This document shows positions 17,689 through 27,154 of a stretch of 64,000 nt of DNA, piece by piece; the stretch's first letter is position 1; every line of letters begins with the position of its first letter. The notes beneath the pieces were generated by a model that saw only the letters and a program-made list of their open reading frames with translations, did not search any database and was not told the DNA's origin. The stretch comes from Knoellia sp. p5-6-4 (lineage in GTDB: Bacteria; Actinomycetota; Actinomycetes; Actinomycetales; Dermatophilaceae): assembly GCF_029222705.1 (NCBI RefSeq), contig NZ_JARGZF010000001.1, positions 678,437 through 742,436 of the forward strand. The letters are read 5' to 3'. Both the position numbers and the translations under genes were made by a program.

Positions 17689-20600
17689 TCAGGCGCTCTG
17701 TGCCGCCACGTCACGGATCCGTTGCGACACCACGGTGGTCACGCCGTCGCCGCGCATGGTGACGCCGTAGAGCGCGTCGGCGACCTCCATCGTGCGCTTC
17801 TGGTGGGTGATGACGATGAGCTGGCTGGAGTCGCGCAGCTCCTCGAAGAGGGTGATGAGGCGGCCGAGGTTGGCGTCGTCGAGCGCTGCCTCGACCTCGT
17901 CCATGATGTAGAACGGGCTCGGGCGGGCCTTGAAGATCGACACGAGCAGGGCCACCGCCACCAGTGAGCGCTCGCCGCCCGAGAGCAGCGACAGCCGCTT
18001 GATCTTCTTGCCCGGCGGCCGCGCCTCGACCTCGATGCCGGTGGTGAGCATGTTCGAGGGGTCGGTGAGCAGGATCCGGCCCTCGCCGCCCGGGAAGAGG
18101 CGGCTGAAGACCTGCTCGAACTGCGCGGCGGTGTCGTGGAAGGCCTCGGTGAAGACCCGCTCGACCCGCTCGTCGACCTCGCGGACGATGTCGAGCAGGT
18201 CGCGCTTGGAGCTCTTGAGGTCCTCGAGCTGCTCGGTGAGAAACTTGTGCCGCTCCTCCAGCGCGGCGAACTCCTCCAGGGCCAGCGGGTTCACCTTGCC
18301 CAAGGCGCCCAGGGCCCGCTCGGCCTTGCGAAGCCGCTTCTCCTGCACCTCGCGCACGAACGGCGCCGGCTCGGGCAGGTTGTCGGGGTCGTCGTCGGGA
18401 CCCGGCACGTGCGGCACCACCTGGTGCGGGCCGTAGTCCTCCATGAGCACCTCGGGGTCGATGCCGAGCTCCTCGACGGCCTTGGCCTGCAGCTGCTCGA
18501 TGCGCAGCCGCTGCTGGGTGCGGGCGACCTCGTCGCGGTGGACGCTGTCGGTGAGCTCGCGCAGGTCGTCCTGGAGGGCGGCCATGTCGCGGCGCACCCG
18601 GGCCAGCGCCTGGTCGCGCTCGGTGCGCTCCTGCTCGGCGCGGGTGCGCCGGCCGGCGGCCAGCTCGAGCGCGCCGGCCAGGTGCTCCACGGCGTGCGTG
18701 GCGCCGATCCGGACCGCCTCGGCGACGGCGGCCTCGCGCCGGCGCCGCTCCTGCCGCGCAGCCAGGCGCTCCCGGGCGGCGAGCTCGTTGCGGGCGGCCC
18801 CCTCGAGGGAGTCCGCGCGGCCGTGCAGGGCCCTGGCGCGCTCCTCGCGGGTGCGCAGCGTCAGGCGCAGCTCTGTCTCGGCGGTGCGGGACTGGCTGGC
18901 GGCGAGCTCGAGCCCGTCGCGCGTGTCGGTGGAGGGCTCCTCGACCTCCTCCGGCTGGGCCTGGGCCTCGGCGAGCCGCTCCTCGAGGGCGGCGAGCTCC
19001 GCACGGTCCTTGTCCAGGGCAGCGGTGGCGTCGGCCACGGCCTTCTCGGTGCGCTCGGCCTCGGCCTTGGCCGACCGGGCCGTGGCGCCGAGCTGGCCGA
19101 GCTTCTCGACGACGGCGGACATGCGGGCGTCCGACTCGTGCAGTGCCTCCAGCGCCTGCTCCACCCGTTCGGCTGCCTCGCGCGCCTTCTCCTGGGCCGC
19201 GGCCAGCGCGAACCGCGCCTGCTCGCCGCGGCGGGTGGCGTCGGCGACCCGCTCGCGCGTCTCGTCGACCGCCGACTGGATCTCGATGAGGCTCGGCGCC
19301 GAGCTGCTGCCGCCGCGCACCCAGCCCGGGGCGAAGACGTCGCCCTCGGCCGTGACGGCGGTGACGCCCCGGCCACGGCCCACCAGCTCGGCGGCCTGCT
19401 CGGCGGTCTCGACGAGGGCGACGCGGTCGAGGAGCTGGTCGACCGCGGGGCGCACCCCGGCGGGCGCCTCGACGACGTCACGGGCCCACACGGCATACGG
19501 CGGGAGGGCGGGCCACTGCGACGGGTCGCCGGGCACGGCGGTCTGGCCGACGAGCAGGGCGGCCCGGCCCGCGTCCTCCTCGCGCAGGGTGGTCAGCGCG
19601 CGGGCTGCGTGGTCGACCGACTCGACGGCGAGCGCGTCGGCCGCCCAGCCGAGGGCCGCCGCGACGGCGCCCTCGTGGCCTCCGTTCACCTGGAGCAGCG
19701 ACACGATGGAGCCGACGATGCCGTGGTCCTGGCCTTCCTCGGCCGCGGCGAGCAGCGTCGCGGCACCGTCCTTGCGGCTCAGGCTCATCTCGAGTGCCTC
19801 GAGGCGCGCCGCGGCGGAGGTGCGGTCGCGCTCGGCCGTGCGCTCCTCCTCGCGCAGGCGCTCGACCTCGGCCTCGGCGCTCTGCAGGGCGGCCTCGGCG
19901 CTCTCGTAGGCCGAGTCGAGGCCCTCCTCGCCCTCCTCCTCGACGGCGACCGACGCCTCGAGGGTGGCGAACTCCTTCTCCGCCGCGGCGGCCCGGGCGA
20001 GCGACTGCTCGCCGATGCCGCGCAGGCGCCCGATCTCGGCCTCGCCCGCCTCGATGCGGCTGCGCCGGGCGCCGACCTGGCCCTGCAGCTTGGCCAGGCC
20101 CTCGCGGCGGTCGGCGGCCGCCCGGGCGAGGCGCTGGAGGCGCTGCTGCTCCTCCTGGAACGCCTTCTCCGCGGCGGCGCGCCGCTCGACCGCGGCCTGC
20201 AGCTCGTCCTTGGCCTGCCGCACCTCGGCGAGCAGCGCCTCCTCCTGCCGCCGGGCCTCGGCGGCCTGCCGGCGCAGCTCCTCGGGGTCGCGGCCGGAGG
20301 TGGTCTCGTCCTGGGTGTCCTGGCTGAGCAGGCGCACGCGCTCGGCCGCCAACGACTGGGTCGAGGTGAGCTTGTCGCGCAGCGACTGCAGGGCGAACCA
20401 GCGTTCCTGCGCCCGGGTGGCCAGCGGCCGGGCCTCCTCGGCCTCGCGCTCGAGGGCGGCCAGCCGGTCGCGCACCGCGGCGAGGTTCTCCTCCACCTCG
20501 GTGCGCCGGGCGATCAGGGCGCTCTCGTCGGCCACCTCCTGCTCGAGGGTGGTGGTCAGCTGGACGAGGTCGTCGGCGAGCAGGCGCAGCCGGGCGTCGC

Positions 20601-21267
20601 GGGCGTCGGCCTGGATGACGGCGGCCTTGCGGGCGGCCTCGGCCTGGCGTCCGAGGGGGCCGAGCTGGCGGCGGATCTCACCGGTGAGGTCGGTGACCCG
20701 GGTGAGGTTGGCCTCCATCTGGTCGAGCTTGCGCAGCGCGCGCTCCTTGCGCTTGCGGTGCTTGAGGACGCCGGCGGCCTCCTCGATGAACCCGCGGCGC
20801 TCCTCCGGGGTGGCGCGCAGCACGGTGTCGAGCTGGCCCTGGCCGACGATGACGTGCATCTCACGGCCGATGCCGGAGTCGGAGAGCAGCTCCTGCACGT
20901 CGAGCAGGCGACAGGGGGTGCCGTTGATGGCGTACTCGGAGCCGCCGTTGCGGAACATGGTCCGCGCGATGGTGACCTCGGTGTAGTCGATCGGGAGGGC
21001 GCCGTCGCTGTTGTCGATGGTCAGGGAGACCTCGGCGCGCCCGAGCGGGGCGCGGCCGGCGGTGCCCGCGAAGATGACGTCCTCCATCTTGCCGCCGCGC
21101 AGGCTCTTGGCGCCCTGCTCCCCCATGACCCAGGCGAGGGCGTCGACGACGTTGGACTTGCCGGAGCCGTTGGGGCCGACGATGCAGGTGATGCCCGGCT
21201 CGAGGCGCATGGTGGTCGCCGAGGCGAAGGACTTGAAGCCCTTCAGGGTCAGGCTCTTGACGTACAC
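17689..21267 (-). CDS. smc: Chromosome segregation ATPase SMC
   Basis: Large coiled-coil ATPase (1192 aa) that organises and separates the chromosome together with ScpAB. The N-terminal head holds Walker A GPNGSGKSN (32-40). Two long coiled coils flank a globular hinge around residues 510-650 (VGSIVSLLQVNGGHEGAVAA). The C-terminal head has the signature LSGGERSLVAVALL and Walker B FYIMDEVEAALDD near 1100. Start is GTG 21267 (GTG-TAC-GTC), matching the conserved opening YVKSLTLKGFKSFA. Length is normal for the family. scpA/scpB are not in the window. Confidence 0.97.
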   Translation of the reverse strand: MYVKSLTLKGFKSFASATTMRLEPGITCIVGPNGSGKSNVVDALAWVMGEQGAKSLRGGKMEDVIFAGTAGRAPLGRAEVSLTIDNSDGALPIDYTEVTIARTMFRNGGSEYAINGTPCRLLDVQELLSDSGIGREMHVIVGQGQLDTVLRATPEERRGFIEEAAGVLKHRKRKERALRKLDQMEANLTRVTDLTGEIRRQLGPLGRQAEAARKAAVIQADARDARLRLLADDLVQLTTTLEQEVADESALIARRTEVEENLAAVRDRLAALEREAEEARPLATRAQERWFALQSLRDKLTSTQSLAAERVRLLSQDTQDETTSGRDPEELRRQAAEARRQEEALLAEVRQAKDELQAAVERRAAAEKAFQEEQQRLQRLARAAADRREGLAKLQGQVGARRSRIEAGEAEIGRLRGIGEQSLARAAAAEKEFATLEASVAVEEEGEEGLDSAYESAEAALQSAEAEVERLREEERTAERDRTSAAARLEALEMSLSRKDGAATLLAAAEEGQDHGIVGSIVSLLQVNGGHEGAVAAALGWAADALAVESVDHAARALTTLREEDAGRAALLVGQTAVPGDPSQWPALPPYAVWARDVVEAPAGVRPAVDQLLDRVALVETAEQAAELVGRGRGVTAVTAEGDVFAPGWVRGGSSSAPSLIEIQSAVDETRERVADATRRGEQARFALAAAQEKAREAAERVEQALEALHESDARMSAVVEKLGQLGATARSAKAEAERTEKAVADATAALDKDRAELAALEERLAEAQAQPEEVEEPSTDTRDGLELAASQSRTAETELRLTLRTREERARALHGRADSLEGAARNELAARERLAARQERRRREAAVAEAVRIGATHAVEHLAGALELAAGRRTRAEQERTERDQALARVRRDMAALQDDLRELTDSVHRDEVARTQQRLRIEQLQAKAVEELGIDPEVLMEDYGPHQVVPHVPGPDDDPDNLPEPAPFVREVQEKRLRKAERALGALGKVNPLALEEFAALEERHKFLTEQLEDLKSSKRDLLDIVREVDERVERVFTEAFHDTAAQFEQVFSRLFPGGEGRILLTDPSNMLTTGIEVEARPPGKKIKRLSLLSGGERSLVAVALLVSIFKARPSPFYIMDEVEAALDDANLGRLITLFEELRDSSQLIVITHQKRTMEVADALYGVTMRGDGVTTVVSQRIRDVAAQSA

Positions 21268-21411
21268 GAGCGGCTCGGCTCCTCGGTGACTGCGGTGCAG
21301 GCGGGCTGCGGATCGCGGATCACTGTACCGGCGGGGGCACGTCGGCCCCGGGACGCGCAGGGCGGCACACCGAAGCCTGGGACTGCTGTGGCAGGAGTGA
21401 CGCGCCGCGGG

Positions 21412-21726
21412 TCAGAGCTGGGGGCCGCGGCCGTCGGCCAGCGCCTCGTGGTGGTGGATGACCTCTTCGATGATGAAGGTGAGGAACTTCTCGGCGAACT
21501 GCGGGTCGAGCCCGGCCTCGTCGGCCAGGGCCCGCAGCCGCGCGACCTGCTTCTCCTCGCGCGCCGGATCGGCCGGGGGCAACCCCCGGCTGGCCTTGAG
21601 CTCACCCACCTGCTGGGTGCACTTGAACCGCTCGGCCAGCAGGTGCACCAGGGCAGCGTCGATGTTGTCGATGCTCGCGCGCAGGCGCAGCAGCTCAGCC
21701 GGTGTCTCTGGGGCGGGTGAGGTCAC
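21412..21726 (-). CDS. Chorismate mutase, AroQ type
   Basis: Small all-helical enzyme converting chorismate to prephenate for Phe/Tyr synthesis. The 104-aa sequence has the AroQ pattern: LRASIDNIDAALVHLLAERF, VGELKASRG with the active-site Lys, then REEKQVARLRALADEAGLD and a final helix. GTG 21726 overlaps the stop of the upstream small gene as GTGA, so translation is coupled. Actinobacterial enzymes of this size often need a DAHP synthase partner for full activity; that is family knowledge, not visible here. Confidence 0.88.
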   Translation of the reverse strand: MTSPAPETPAELLRLRASIDNIDAALVHLLAERFKCTQQVGELKASRGLPPADPAREEKQVARLRALADEAGLDPQFAEKFLTFIIEEVIHHHEALADGRGPQL

Positions 21727-21914
21727 CCGACGATCGTAGGCACGGAGGTCGGGACAGCGTCCGGCTGTCTCAGATCCTTCCGCAGGCGGTCGTTGTCCTT
21801 CTGCAGACGGGCGACCAGCCCTTCAAGATCCCGGACTCTGCGACGCAGCTCGACGGTCTCGAGCATGAGGCGCTGGTCAGGTGCCGTGCGGTATCCCAGC
21901 AGGGCCTTGGCCAT
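21723..21914 (-). CDS. Small coiled-coil protein (63 aa)
   Basis: Starts at ATG 21914 with a good ribosome site (AAGGAGAC, 4 nt upstream). After MAKALLGYRTAPDQRL comes one heptad-patterned helix (ETVELRRRVRDLEGLVARLQ, then KDNDRLRKDL), then a short tail. Similar short coiled-coil proteins are widespread in Actinobacteria and uncharacterised. Its stop overlaps the chorismate mutase start, making a two-gene unit. Whether it influences the mutase is unknown. Confidence 0.72.
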   Translation of the reverse strand: MAKALLGYRTAPDQRLMLETVELRRRVRDLEGLVARLQKDNDRLRKDLRQPDAVPTSVPTIVG

Positions 21915-22035
21915 GATGTCTCCTTGGTCCCGGGCGCGACGGGTTCGCCCTGGGCGGTGCCCGATCGGGGCATCTCTCAGACTGACAGCAAGGCCGCACA
22001 TCGGTCAATGAGGCCTTGGTCCCGCGGCCCTCGGC

Positions 22036-22332
22036 TCACTTCTCGATGAAGCCCTCGAGGCCGTCCCGGGGCGGCCCCCACGTGGTCACGCAGTTGGTCA
22101 CCTCGCCCGGGCGCAGCCGCGTCGACGGCTTCTCCTCGAGCATGGCCACCAGCTCCTCGACCCGCTGCTTGGGGCCCTGGGCGAGCACCTCCACGCGCCC
22201 ACCGTCGGCGTTGCGGGCATGACCCACGAGTCCGAGCTCGAGGGCACGGGCCCTGGTCCACCAGCGGAACCCCACCCCGTGCACCCTGCCGTGGACCCAG
22301 ATCGTCGCCCGTACCGGCTCGCTGTCGTTCAT
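22036..22332 (-). CDS. acyP: Acylphosphatase
   Basis: Small hydrolase (98 aa) that cleaves carboxyl-phosphate bonds such as acetyl or carbamoyl phosphate. The acylphosphatase motif is clear: VHGRVHGVGFRWWTRARALELG supplies the catalytic Arg, and VGHARNADGGRVEVLAQG contains the catalytic Asn. ATG 22332 is the family-consistent start. It lies downstream of mutM and rnc, as in many bacteria where acyP sits between mutM/rnc and smc. Confidence 0.92.
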   Translation of the reverse strand: MNDSEPVRATIWVHGRVHGVGFRWWTRARALELGLVGHARNADGGRVEVLAQGPKQRVEELVAMLEEKPSTRLRPGEVTNCVTTWGPPRDGLEGFIEK

Positions 22333-22432
22333 GCGCCTCACCTGCCTCACCGGCATTGTCCTGAGCCGGAGCGGGTGCAGGCAAGAGCCGTATGACGCAG
22401 AGCCGGTCGGTGAGCCGCCCGCCTGTTGGCAG

Positions 22433-23302
22433 TCAGCGACCGAGCGTGCGAGGTCGTGGCTGGCAGCGGGGGCAGGAATAGGACGACCGGTTCATGAACG
22501 ACTCGCGGCGGATGGGTGTGCCACAGCGGCGGCACGGACGGCCCTCCTGGCCGTAGGCGTTGAGCGAGCGGTCGAAGTAGCCGGACGCCCCGTTGACGTT
22601 GACGTACAGCGCGTCGAAGCTCGTCCCGCCCTGGCCGAGGGCCTCGAGCATGACGTCGCGGGCGTGCTCGAGGATCCGGGTGAGCGCCGGCCTGGTGAGC
22701 GCCGAGCACAGCCGCTCGCCGTGCACCCCGGCCCGCCAGAGGGCCTCGTCGGCGTAGATGTTGCCGATACCGGAGACCAGGTCCTGGTCGAGCAGCGCCC
22801 GCTTGACGGCGCTGTGGCGCTTCTTCATCGGCGCGACGACGGCCTTGAGGTCGAAGGACGCCTCGAGCGGGTCGGGCGCGATGTGCTCGATGGCCTCGGG
22901 CACCCCGTCGTCGTCGAGGTCGGAAAGGGCCATCCCCCCGAACGTGCGCTGGTCGACGAACCGCAGCTGGGGCCCGCCGTCGTCGAAGGTGAACCGGGCG
23001 TGCAGGTGCTTCTCGTCCGGCGCGTCGGGGTCCTCGACGAGGAGCTGGCCGCTCATGCCGAGGTGGGTGATCAGGCCCTGGTGCGACCCGTCGGGCGTCT
23101 GCAGGACCATCCAGAGGTACTTGCCCCGGCGGCGCGCCTCGGCGACGAGGTTGCCCGCGAGCTGTTCGGCGAGGTGGTGGGCGCCGGGCAGGTGGCGGCG
23201 GGCCACGCGGGCCCCATAGAACTCGGCCTGCTCGATGGTGCGCCCGACCACGTGGTCGGCGAGGCCGCGGCGGACCACCTCGACCTCGGGGAGCTCGGGC
23301 AT
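22433..23302 (-). CDS. mutM: Formamidopyrimidine-DNA glycosylase MutM/Fpg
   Basis: Base-excision repair enzyme removing 8-oxoguanine and nicking the strand. The 289-aa protein opens with [13 protein letters not shown], whose Pro2 and Glu3 are catalytic. It has the helix-two-turn-helix segment ([18 protein letters not shown]) and a C-terminal zinc finger ([11 protein letters not shown], then YSCPRCQ) with four cysteines. ATG 23302 gives exactly the conserved N terminus after Met removal. Follows rnc by 19 bp in the yceD-rpmF-rnc-mutM cluster. Confidence 0.96.
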   Translation of the reverse strand: MPELPEVEVVRRGLADHVVGRTIEQAEFYGARVARRHLPGAHHLAEQLAGNLVAEARRRGKYLWMVLQTPDGSHQGLITHLGMSGQLLVEDPDAPDEKHLHARFTFDDGGPQLRFVDQRTFGGMALSDLDDDGVPEAIEHIAPDPLEASFDLKAVVAPMKKRHSAVKRALLDQDLVSGIGNIYADEALWRAGVHGERLCSALTRPALTRILEHARDVMLEALGQGGTSFDALYVNVNGASGYFDRSLNAYGQEGRPCRRCGTPIRRESFMNRSSYSCPRCQPRPRTLGR

Positions 23303-23321
23303 GGGGCCAGTCCGCGTCCGG

Positions 23322-24149
23322 TCAGGCGGACTCGGGCTGGGCCGTGGCAGACGACCCGGCAGACGACGTCGCCGACGACCCGGCCGACGACGTGGCAGCC
23401 ACCGCGGCGCCCGAGCCCCCGGCACGGGCGCTCAGGTGCTTCCACGCCTCCTCGGCGGCGCGCTGCTCGGCCTCCTTCTTGGAGCGGCCCACGCCCTCGC
23501 CGAGCACGCTCTGGCCCACGACCGCGGAGGCGGTGAAGGTCTTGGCGTGGTCGGGGCCCTCCTCGTCCACGCGGTACTCGGGGACGCCGAGGGAGTCCGC
23601 GGCAGCGAGCTCCTGCAGGCTGGTCTTCCAGTCCAGGCCGGCGCCGAGCCGGGCGCTCCTGGCCATGAGCGGGTCGAGCAGGTGGTGCACGAGCGTGGCG
23701 GCGTGCTCGAGCCCGCACGAGAGGTAGACCGTGCCGATGACGGCCTCCATCGTGTCGGCGAGGATCGAGGCCTTGTCGCGGCCCCCGGTGGTCTCCTCGC
23801 CGCGACCCAGGAGCAGGTGGTCACCCAGGCCCAGCGTGCGGGCCACGTCGGCCAGGGCCCGCATGTTCACGACCGCGGCCCGCAGCTTCGCGAGCTGCCC
23901 CTCGGGCAGCTCGGGGTGCGCGGCATACAAGGTGTCGGTGACCACGAGGCCCAGCACGGAGTCGCCGAGGAACTCGAGGCGCTCGTTGTTGGGCAGGCCG
24001 CCGTTCTCGTAGGCGTAGCTGCGGTGTGTCAGCGCACGCAGAAGCAGCGACTCGTCGACGGGCGAACCGACCACCTCATGGAGGAGGGCGGCGAACTCGT
24101 CGACGGGCCGCTGCACTGCGCGGGCGCCGTCAGAAGAGGGCGTGCTCAC
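23322..24149 (-). CDS. rnc: Ribonuclease III
   Basis: Double-strand RNA endonuclease that processes rRNA precursors and structured mRNAs. The 275-aa protein has the signature [18 protein letters not shown] near residue 60 and the second acidic site [12 protein letters not shown] near 130, followed by a dsRNA-binding domain ([28 protein letters not shown]). It ends in a Ser/Ala/Thr repeat tail. I favour GTG 24149 (VSTPSSDG), 11 bp after the rpmF stop; longer starts run into rpmF. Confidence 0.95.
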   Translation of the reverse strand: MSTPSSDGARAVQRPVDEFAALLHEVVGSPVDESLLLRALTHRSYAYENGGLPNNERLEFLGDSVLGLVVTDTLYAAHPELPEGQLAKLRAAVVNMRALADVARTLGLGDHLLLGRGEETTGGRDKASILADTMEAVIGTVYLSCGLEHAATLVHHLLDPLMARSARLGAGLDWKTSLQELAAADSLGVPEYRVDEEGPDHAKTFTASAVVGQSVLGEGVGRSKKEAEQRAAEEAWKHLSARAGGSGAAVAATSSAGSSATSSAGSSATAQPESA

Positions 24150-24160
24150 GCGCGGAAGGC

Positions 24161-24355
24161 TCAGCCCTGGTGCTCGGTGCGCTCGGCGGCGTTGTAGTGA
24201 CGGCCCTTGTAGGTGCCGCAGGACGGGCACGCCACGTGCGGCTGGGTGGGAGCCTTGCACTGGGGGCACGTGGTGAGCACGGTCGCCGTCGTCTTCCAGT
24301 TCGCGCGACGCGAACGGGTGTTGGAGCGCGACATCTTCCGCTTCGGGACAGCCAC
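24161..24355 (-). CDS. rpmF: 50S ribosomal protein L32
   Basis: Large-subunit protein of 64 aa. The N terminus [16 protein letters not shown] is typical, and the zinc-binding cysteines are retained at positions 30, 33, 43 and 46 (CPQC, CPSC). Zinc-free paralogues of L32 lack them, so this is the C+ form. GTG start. It directly follows yceD (one base apart), the standard pairing. Confidence 0.97.
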   Translation of the reverse strand: MAVPKRKMSRSNTRSRRANWKTTATVLTTCPQCKAPTQPHVACPSCGTYKGRHYNAAERTEHQG

Positions 24356-24356
24356 G

Positions 24357-24941
24357 TCAGTTCCTCTTCTCTTCGGTGTTGCTCGGGGTCTCGGTGGACA
24401 GCGCCTGCAGCGCGGACCATCGTGGGTCGATCACTTCGTGGTGGTGGTCCGGGTCTTCCGCCAGGTGCGCCCCACATTCGGAACACAGCCCGGGACAGTC
24501 CTCCCGGCATACCGGCTGGAACGGCAGCGAGGGCACCACCGCGTCCCGGAGCACCGGCTCGAGGTCGATCAGGTCGTCCACGATCTGGTGCTCCTCGGCC
24601 TCGTCGCTGTCGTCCCCCACCTCGCGGTGGTGGGCGGCGCGGTCGGCGTAGGCGAACAGCTCCTGGAACCGCACGTCAACCTGGTGGCTGACGGGGTCCA
24701 GGCACCGCACGCACGCGCCGGTCGCGGTGGCGCTGGCCGAGCCGGTCACCAGCACACCCTCCATGACGGACTCCAGCCGGAGGTCCAGCTCGATCGGCTG
24801 GCCCTCCTGGACGGCAATCACGTCCGTGCCCAGGTGCGCGGGCGCCTCGACGGTGCGCTGGACCTCTGTCATGGAACCGGGTCGCCGACCGAGGCTCTTG
24901 GTGTCGAGCACCAGCGGCGATCGGGCGTTGAGACGGTTCAT
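24357..24941 (-). CDS. yceD: YceD/DUF177 large-ribosomal-subunit accumulation protein
   Basis: Conserved partner of rpmF needed in E. coli and plants for normal 23S rRNA levels; its molecular role is unsettled. The 194-aa product has the DUF177 core with a CVRCLDPV motif near residue 76 and a Cys cluster (CREDCPGLCSECGAHL) near 150 that probably binds zinc. ATG 24941. It heads the yceD-rpmF-rnc-mutM run. Confidence 0.92.
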   Translation of the reverse strand: MNRLNARSPLVLDTKSLGRRPGSMTEVQRTVEAPAHLGTDVIAVQEGQPIELDLRLESVMEGVLVTGSASATATGACVRCLDPVSHQVDVRFQELFAYADRAAHHREVGDDSDEAEEHQIVDDLIDLEPVLRDAVVPSLPFQPVCREDCPGLCSECGAHLAEDPDHHHEVIDPRWSALQALSTETPSNTEEKRN

Positions 24942-25064
24942 GGCTCCAGTGCGTGTCGAGGGACTCGGCCCTCGTCACAGCAGGGACGTAGACCGACCGC
25001 TCAGGTTACCGGAGCGTCTGCCACCTTCCCAAATGCGCTCCGACCAGCGGCTCCGACCACCGGT

Positions 25065-27152
25065 TCAGCGGCCCTCCCTGGTCATGACGGTCTCGAGCTG
25101 GCGGGCGATCTGCGGGCCGAGGGTCTTGGCGTAGGTGGCCGTGATGTGGTCGCCGGCGCGGTGGATGACGACGTTGCCGATGGCCACAGGGCAGCGGTCG
25201 ACCGGGCAGATCCACGGGGTGAGGTCGATGACCTCGACCCCCGGCGTCCTGAGCGCCGCGGCGCGTTGGGCGTCCAGGCCGGTGCTGGCCAGCGCGGTGG
25301 TGCGGTCGAAGGCGCAGCGCGAGAGGCGGATGGGGTTGCGCGCCATGCAGCTGTCGAGGTCCGCCGGGGAGCCGGGGTTGTCGCCGATCACGGCCACCGG
25401 CACCCCTGCGCGCTGCAAGCCCTTCCAGCGCCGCGCGAGGTAGTCGGCGAGCGCGGCCTCGCTGACCCTGTCGCCGCGCAGGGCCGCGTCGGCCTGGGTC
25501 GAGGTCACGACCAGGTCCGGCGGGTCGGCCGACAGCTGGTCGACGACGGCCTCGTTCCACCGGTCGCAGGACTCGTAGCGGGCGCGGGAGAGCTCGGTGG
25601 TCCCGGCGGCGAAGGCGCACGAGCTCTTGCCGTAGGTGACGATCCGCCAGTCCTTGCCCGGAGCGACGCGCTCCAGGGCGGGCAGCCACTGCAGGGCCTT
25701 GGAGTCTCCAACGAGCGCGATCGTCACCGCCCCGTCCCGCACCCCGAACTCGCACCGCACCGGGGTGGAGCTGCGCTCGTCGACCTGGCAGCGGTCGACG
25801 TCCGCCGAGGGCCGGTCCTCCCCCGCCCGTTCCGGGTCGGGGGTCAGCCAGCCCCAGTCGTCGACGGCGTAGTCGGCCGGGTCGGCGCTCGGGGTGTCGC
25901 CGAGGGTGCCCGCCCCCAGCCGCTCCAGGGGCGGGAGGGCTCCGGTGGCCGGCGTGGTCTGGAACACCGCAGGCGCGGTGATGAGCGGTATGCCGGCGAG
26001 GACGCCTGCGAGGGACAGCGACGCTCCCAGCGCCAGGGACAGGCGGGTGCTGCGCGCGAGCGGGGGGGTGTGGTGCACCGGACGCTCCACCAGGCGGTAG
26101 CTGAGGTAGGCGGGCACCACGCTGAGGAGCACGGCCCAGGCCCGCGCGGTGCCGCCCGGCCACAGCTCGTCGGCGAAGATGGCGAAGGGCCAGTGCCAGA
26201 GGTAGAGCGAGTACGACAGCCCGCCCACCCAGACCAGCGGGCGCAGGCTCAGGAACCGTTCCGGCCCGCGGGGCTCCGCGCCCCACCCGGCCAGCACCAC
26301 CGCGGCCGTGCCGAGGGTCGGCAGCAGGGCCCAGGCGCCGGGCCACCCGGCGGTGTCGGGCAGCAGGAAGGCCGTGCCGACGACCACCGCGAGCCCGATC
26401 CACCCCAGGGCGCCCCCGAACCGCACGTGGTGGGGGTGCTGGTCGACCGCCCAGATGGCGAGGGCGGCCCCGACCCCGAGCTCCCAGACGCGGGTGGTCG
26501 TGGCGAAGTACGCGTGCGAGGGCACCGTGACCGTGTGCCAGACGGAGTACACCAGCGAGGGCACCGCGATGGCGGCGAGCAGCACGCCGATCGCGCGCAG
26601 GCTGGGGCTGTGGCCGGGTCCCCGCGCGAGCACCCGGGGACGGAACCGACGGAGGCCGACGACGAGCAGCACCAGGGCGAGCGGCCACAGGACGTAGAAC
26701 TGCTCCTCGACCGCGAGTGACCAGTAGTGCTGCACCGGTGACGGCTGGGTGTCCTTGGCGAGGTAGTCGACCGAGCGCCCGGCCAGGACCCAGTTCTCGA
26801 CGTAGAGCGCTGCACCCACGACGTCACCGCCGATCTCGCGGCCGCGCCGGCCGGGGATGAGCAGCCAGGTGGCCACCGCGATGGCGAACAGCACGAGCAT
26901 CGCGGCGGGCAGCAGCCGTCGGGCGCGGCGGGCGAGGAACTGCGACCAGGAGATCCGGCCGGTGGCGGCCAGCTCGCGCAGCAGCAGGCTGGTGATGAGG
27001 TAGCCGGAGATGACGAAGAAGACATCGACCCCGAGGTAGCCGTGCGGCAGGAACGGCAGGCCGGCGTGGTAGACCATCACCAGCAGGACGGCCACCGCCC
27101 GCAGGCCCTCGATGTCGGGCCGGAAACCCTCCGGCCTGGGCGGACGCGCCAG
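25065..27152 (-). CDS. Membrane acyltransferase (Acyltransferase_3) with C-terminal SGNH domain
   Basis: Predicted O-acetyltransferase acting on cell-surface glycans (OafA-like). The N-terminal half is a ten-helix acyltransferase-3 domain, including YLGVDVFFVISGYLI and HYWSLAVEEQFYVLWPLAL. From about residue 440 an SGNH esterase-like domain follows, with ALVGDSKALQWLPAL and the late DHITATYAK motif. The usual start is GTG 27095, but the conserved RPDIEGLRAVAVLL opening extends upstream. A CTG at 27152, preceded by GGAGAG with 6-nt spacing inside the coaD end, would include it. I use that start with reservation. Acceptor unknown. Confidence 0.82.
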   Translation of the reverse strand: MARPPRPEGFRPDIEGLRAVAVLLVMVYHAGLPFLPHGYLGVDVFFVISGYLITSLLLRELAATGRISWSQFLARRARRLLPAAMLVLFAIAVATWLLIPGRRGREIGGDVVGAALYVENWVLAGRSVDYLAKDTQPSPVQHYWSLAVEEQFYVLWPLALVLLVVGLRRFRPRVLARGPGHSPSLRAIGVLLAAIAVPSLVYSVWHTVTVPSHAYFATTTRVWELGVGAALAIWAVDQHPHHVRFGGALGWIGLAVVVGTAFLLPDTAGWPGAWALLPTLGTAAVVLAGWGAEPRGPERFLSLRPLVWVGGLSYSLYLWHWPFAIFADELWPGGTARAWAVLLSVVPAYLSYRLVERPVHHTPPLARSTRLSLALGASLSLAGVLAGIPLITAPAVFQTTPATGALPPLERLGAGTLGDTPSADPADYAVDDWGWLTPDPERAGEDRPSADVDRCQVDERSSTPVRCEFGVRDGAVTIALVGDSKALQWLPALERVAPGKDWRIVTYGKSSCAFAAGTTELSRARYESCDRWNEAVVDQLSADPPDLVVTSTQADAALRGDRVSEAALADYLARRWKGLQRAGVPVAVIGDNPGSPADLDSCMARNPIRLSRCAFDRTTALASTGLDAQRAAALRTPGVEVIDLTPWICPVDRCPVAIGNVVIHRAGDHITATYAKTLGPQIARQLETVMTREGR

Positions 27153-27154
27153 GG

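Noticed and set aside
18136-21720. A 1194-codon open frame on the plus strand, antisense to smc
   Set aside because: It mirrors the smc codons, is low-complexity in Gly/Leu/Arg, and has no family resemblance. Long antisense frames are expected at this GC content.
22388-22395. GTATGACG as a further copy of the octamer
   Set aside because: One base differs (C to A). It was left out to keep the count to exact matches.
24213-26720. An 835-codon plus-strand frame over yceD and the acyltransferase
   Set aside because: Same reason: composition of a shadow frame. The minus-strand genes have clear domains.
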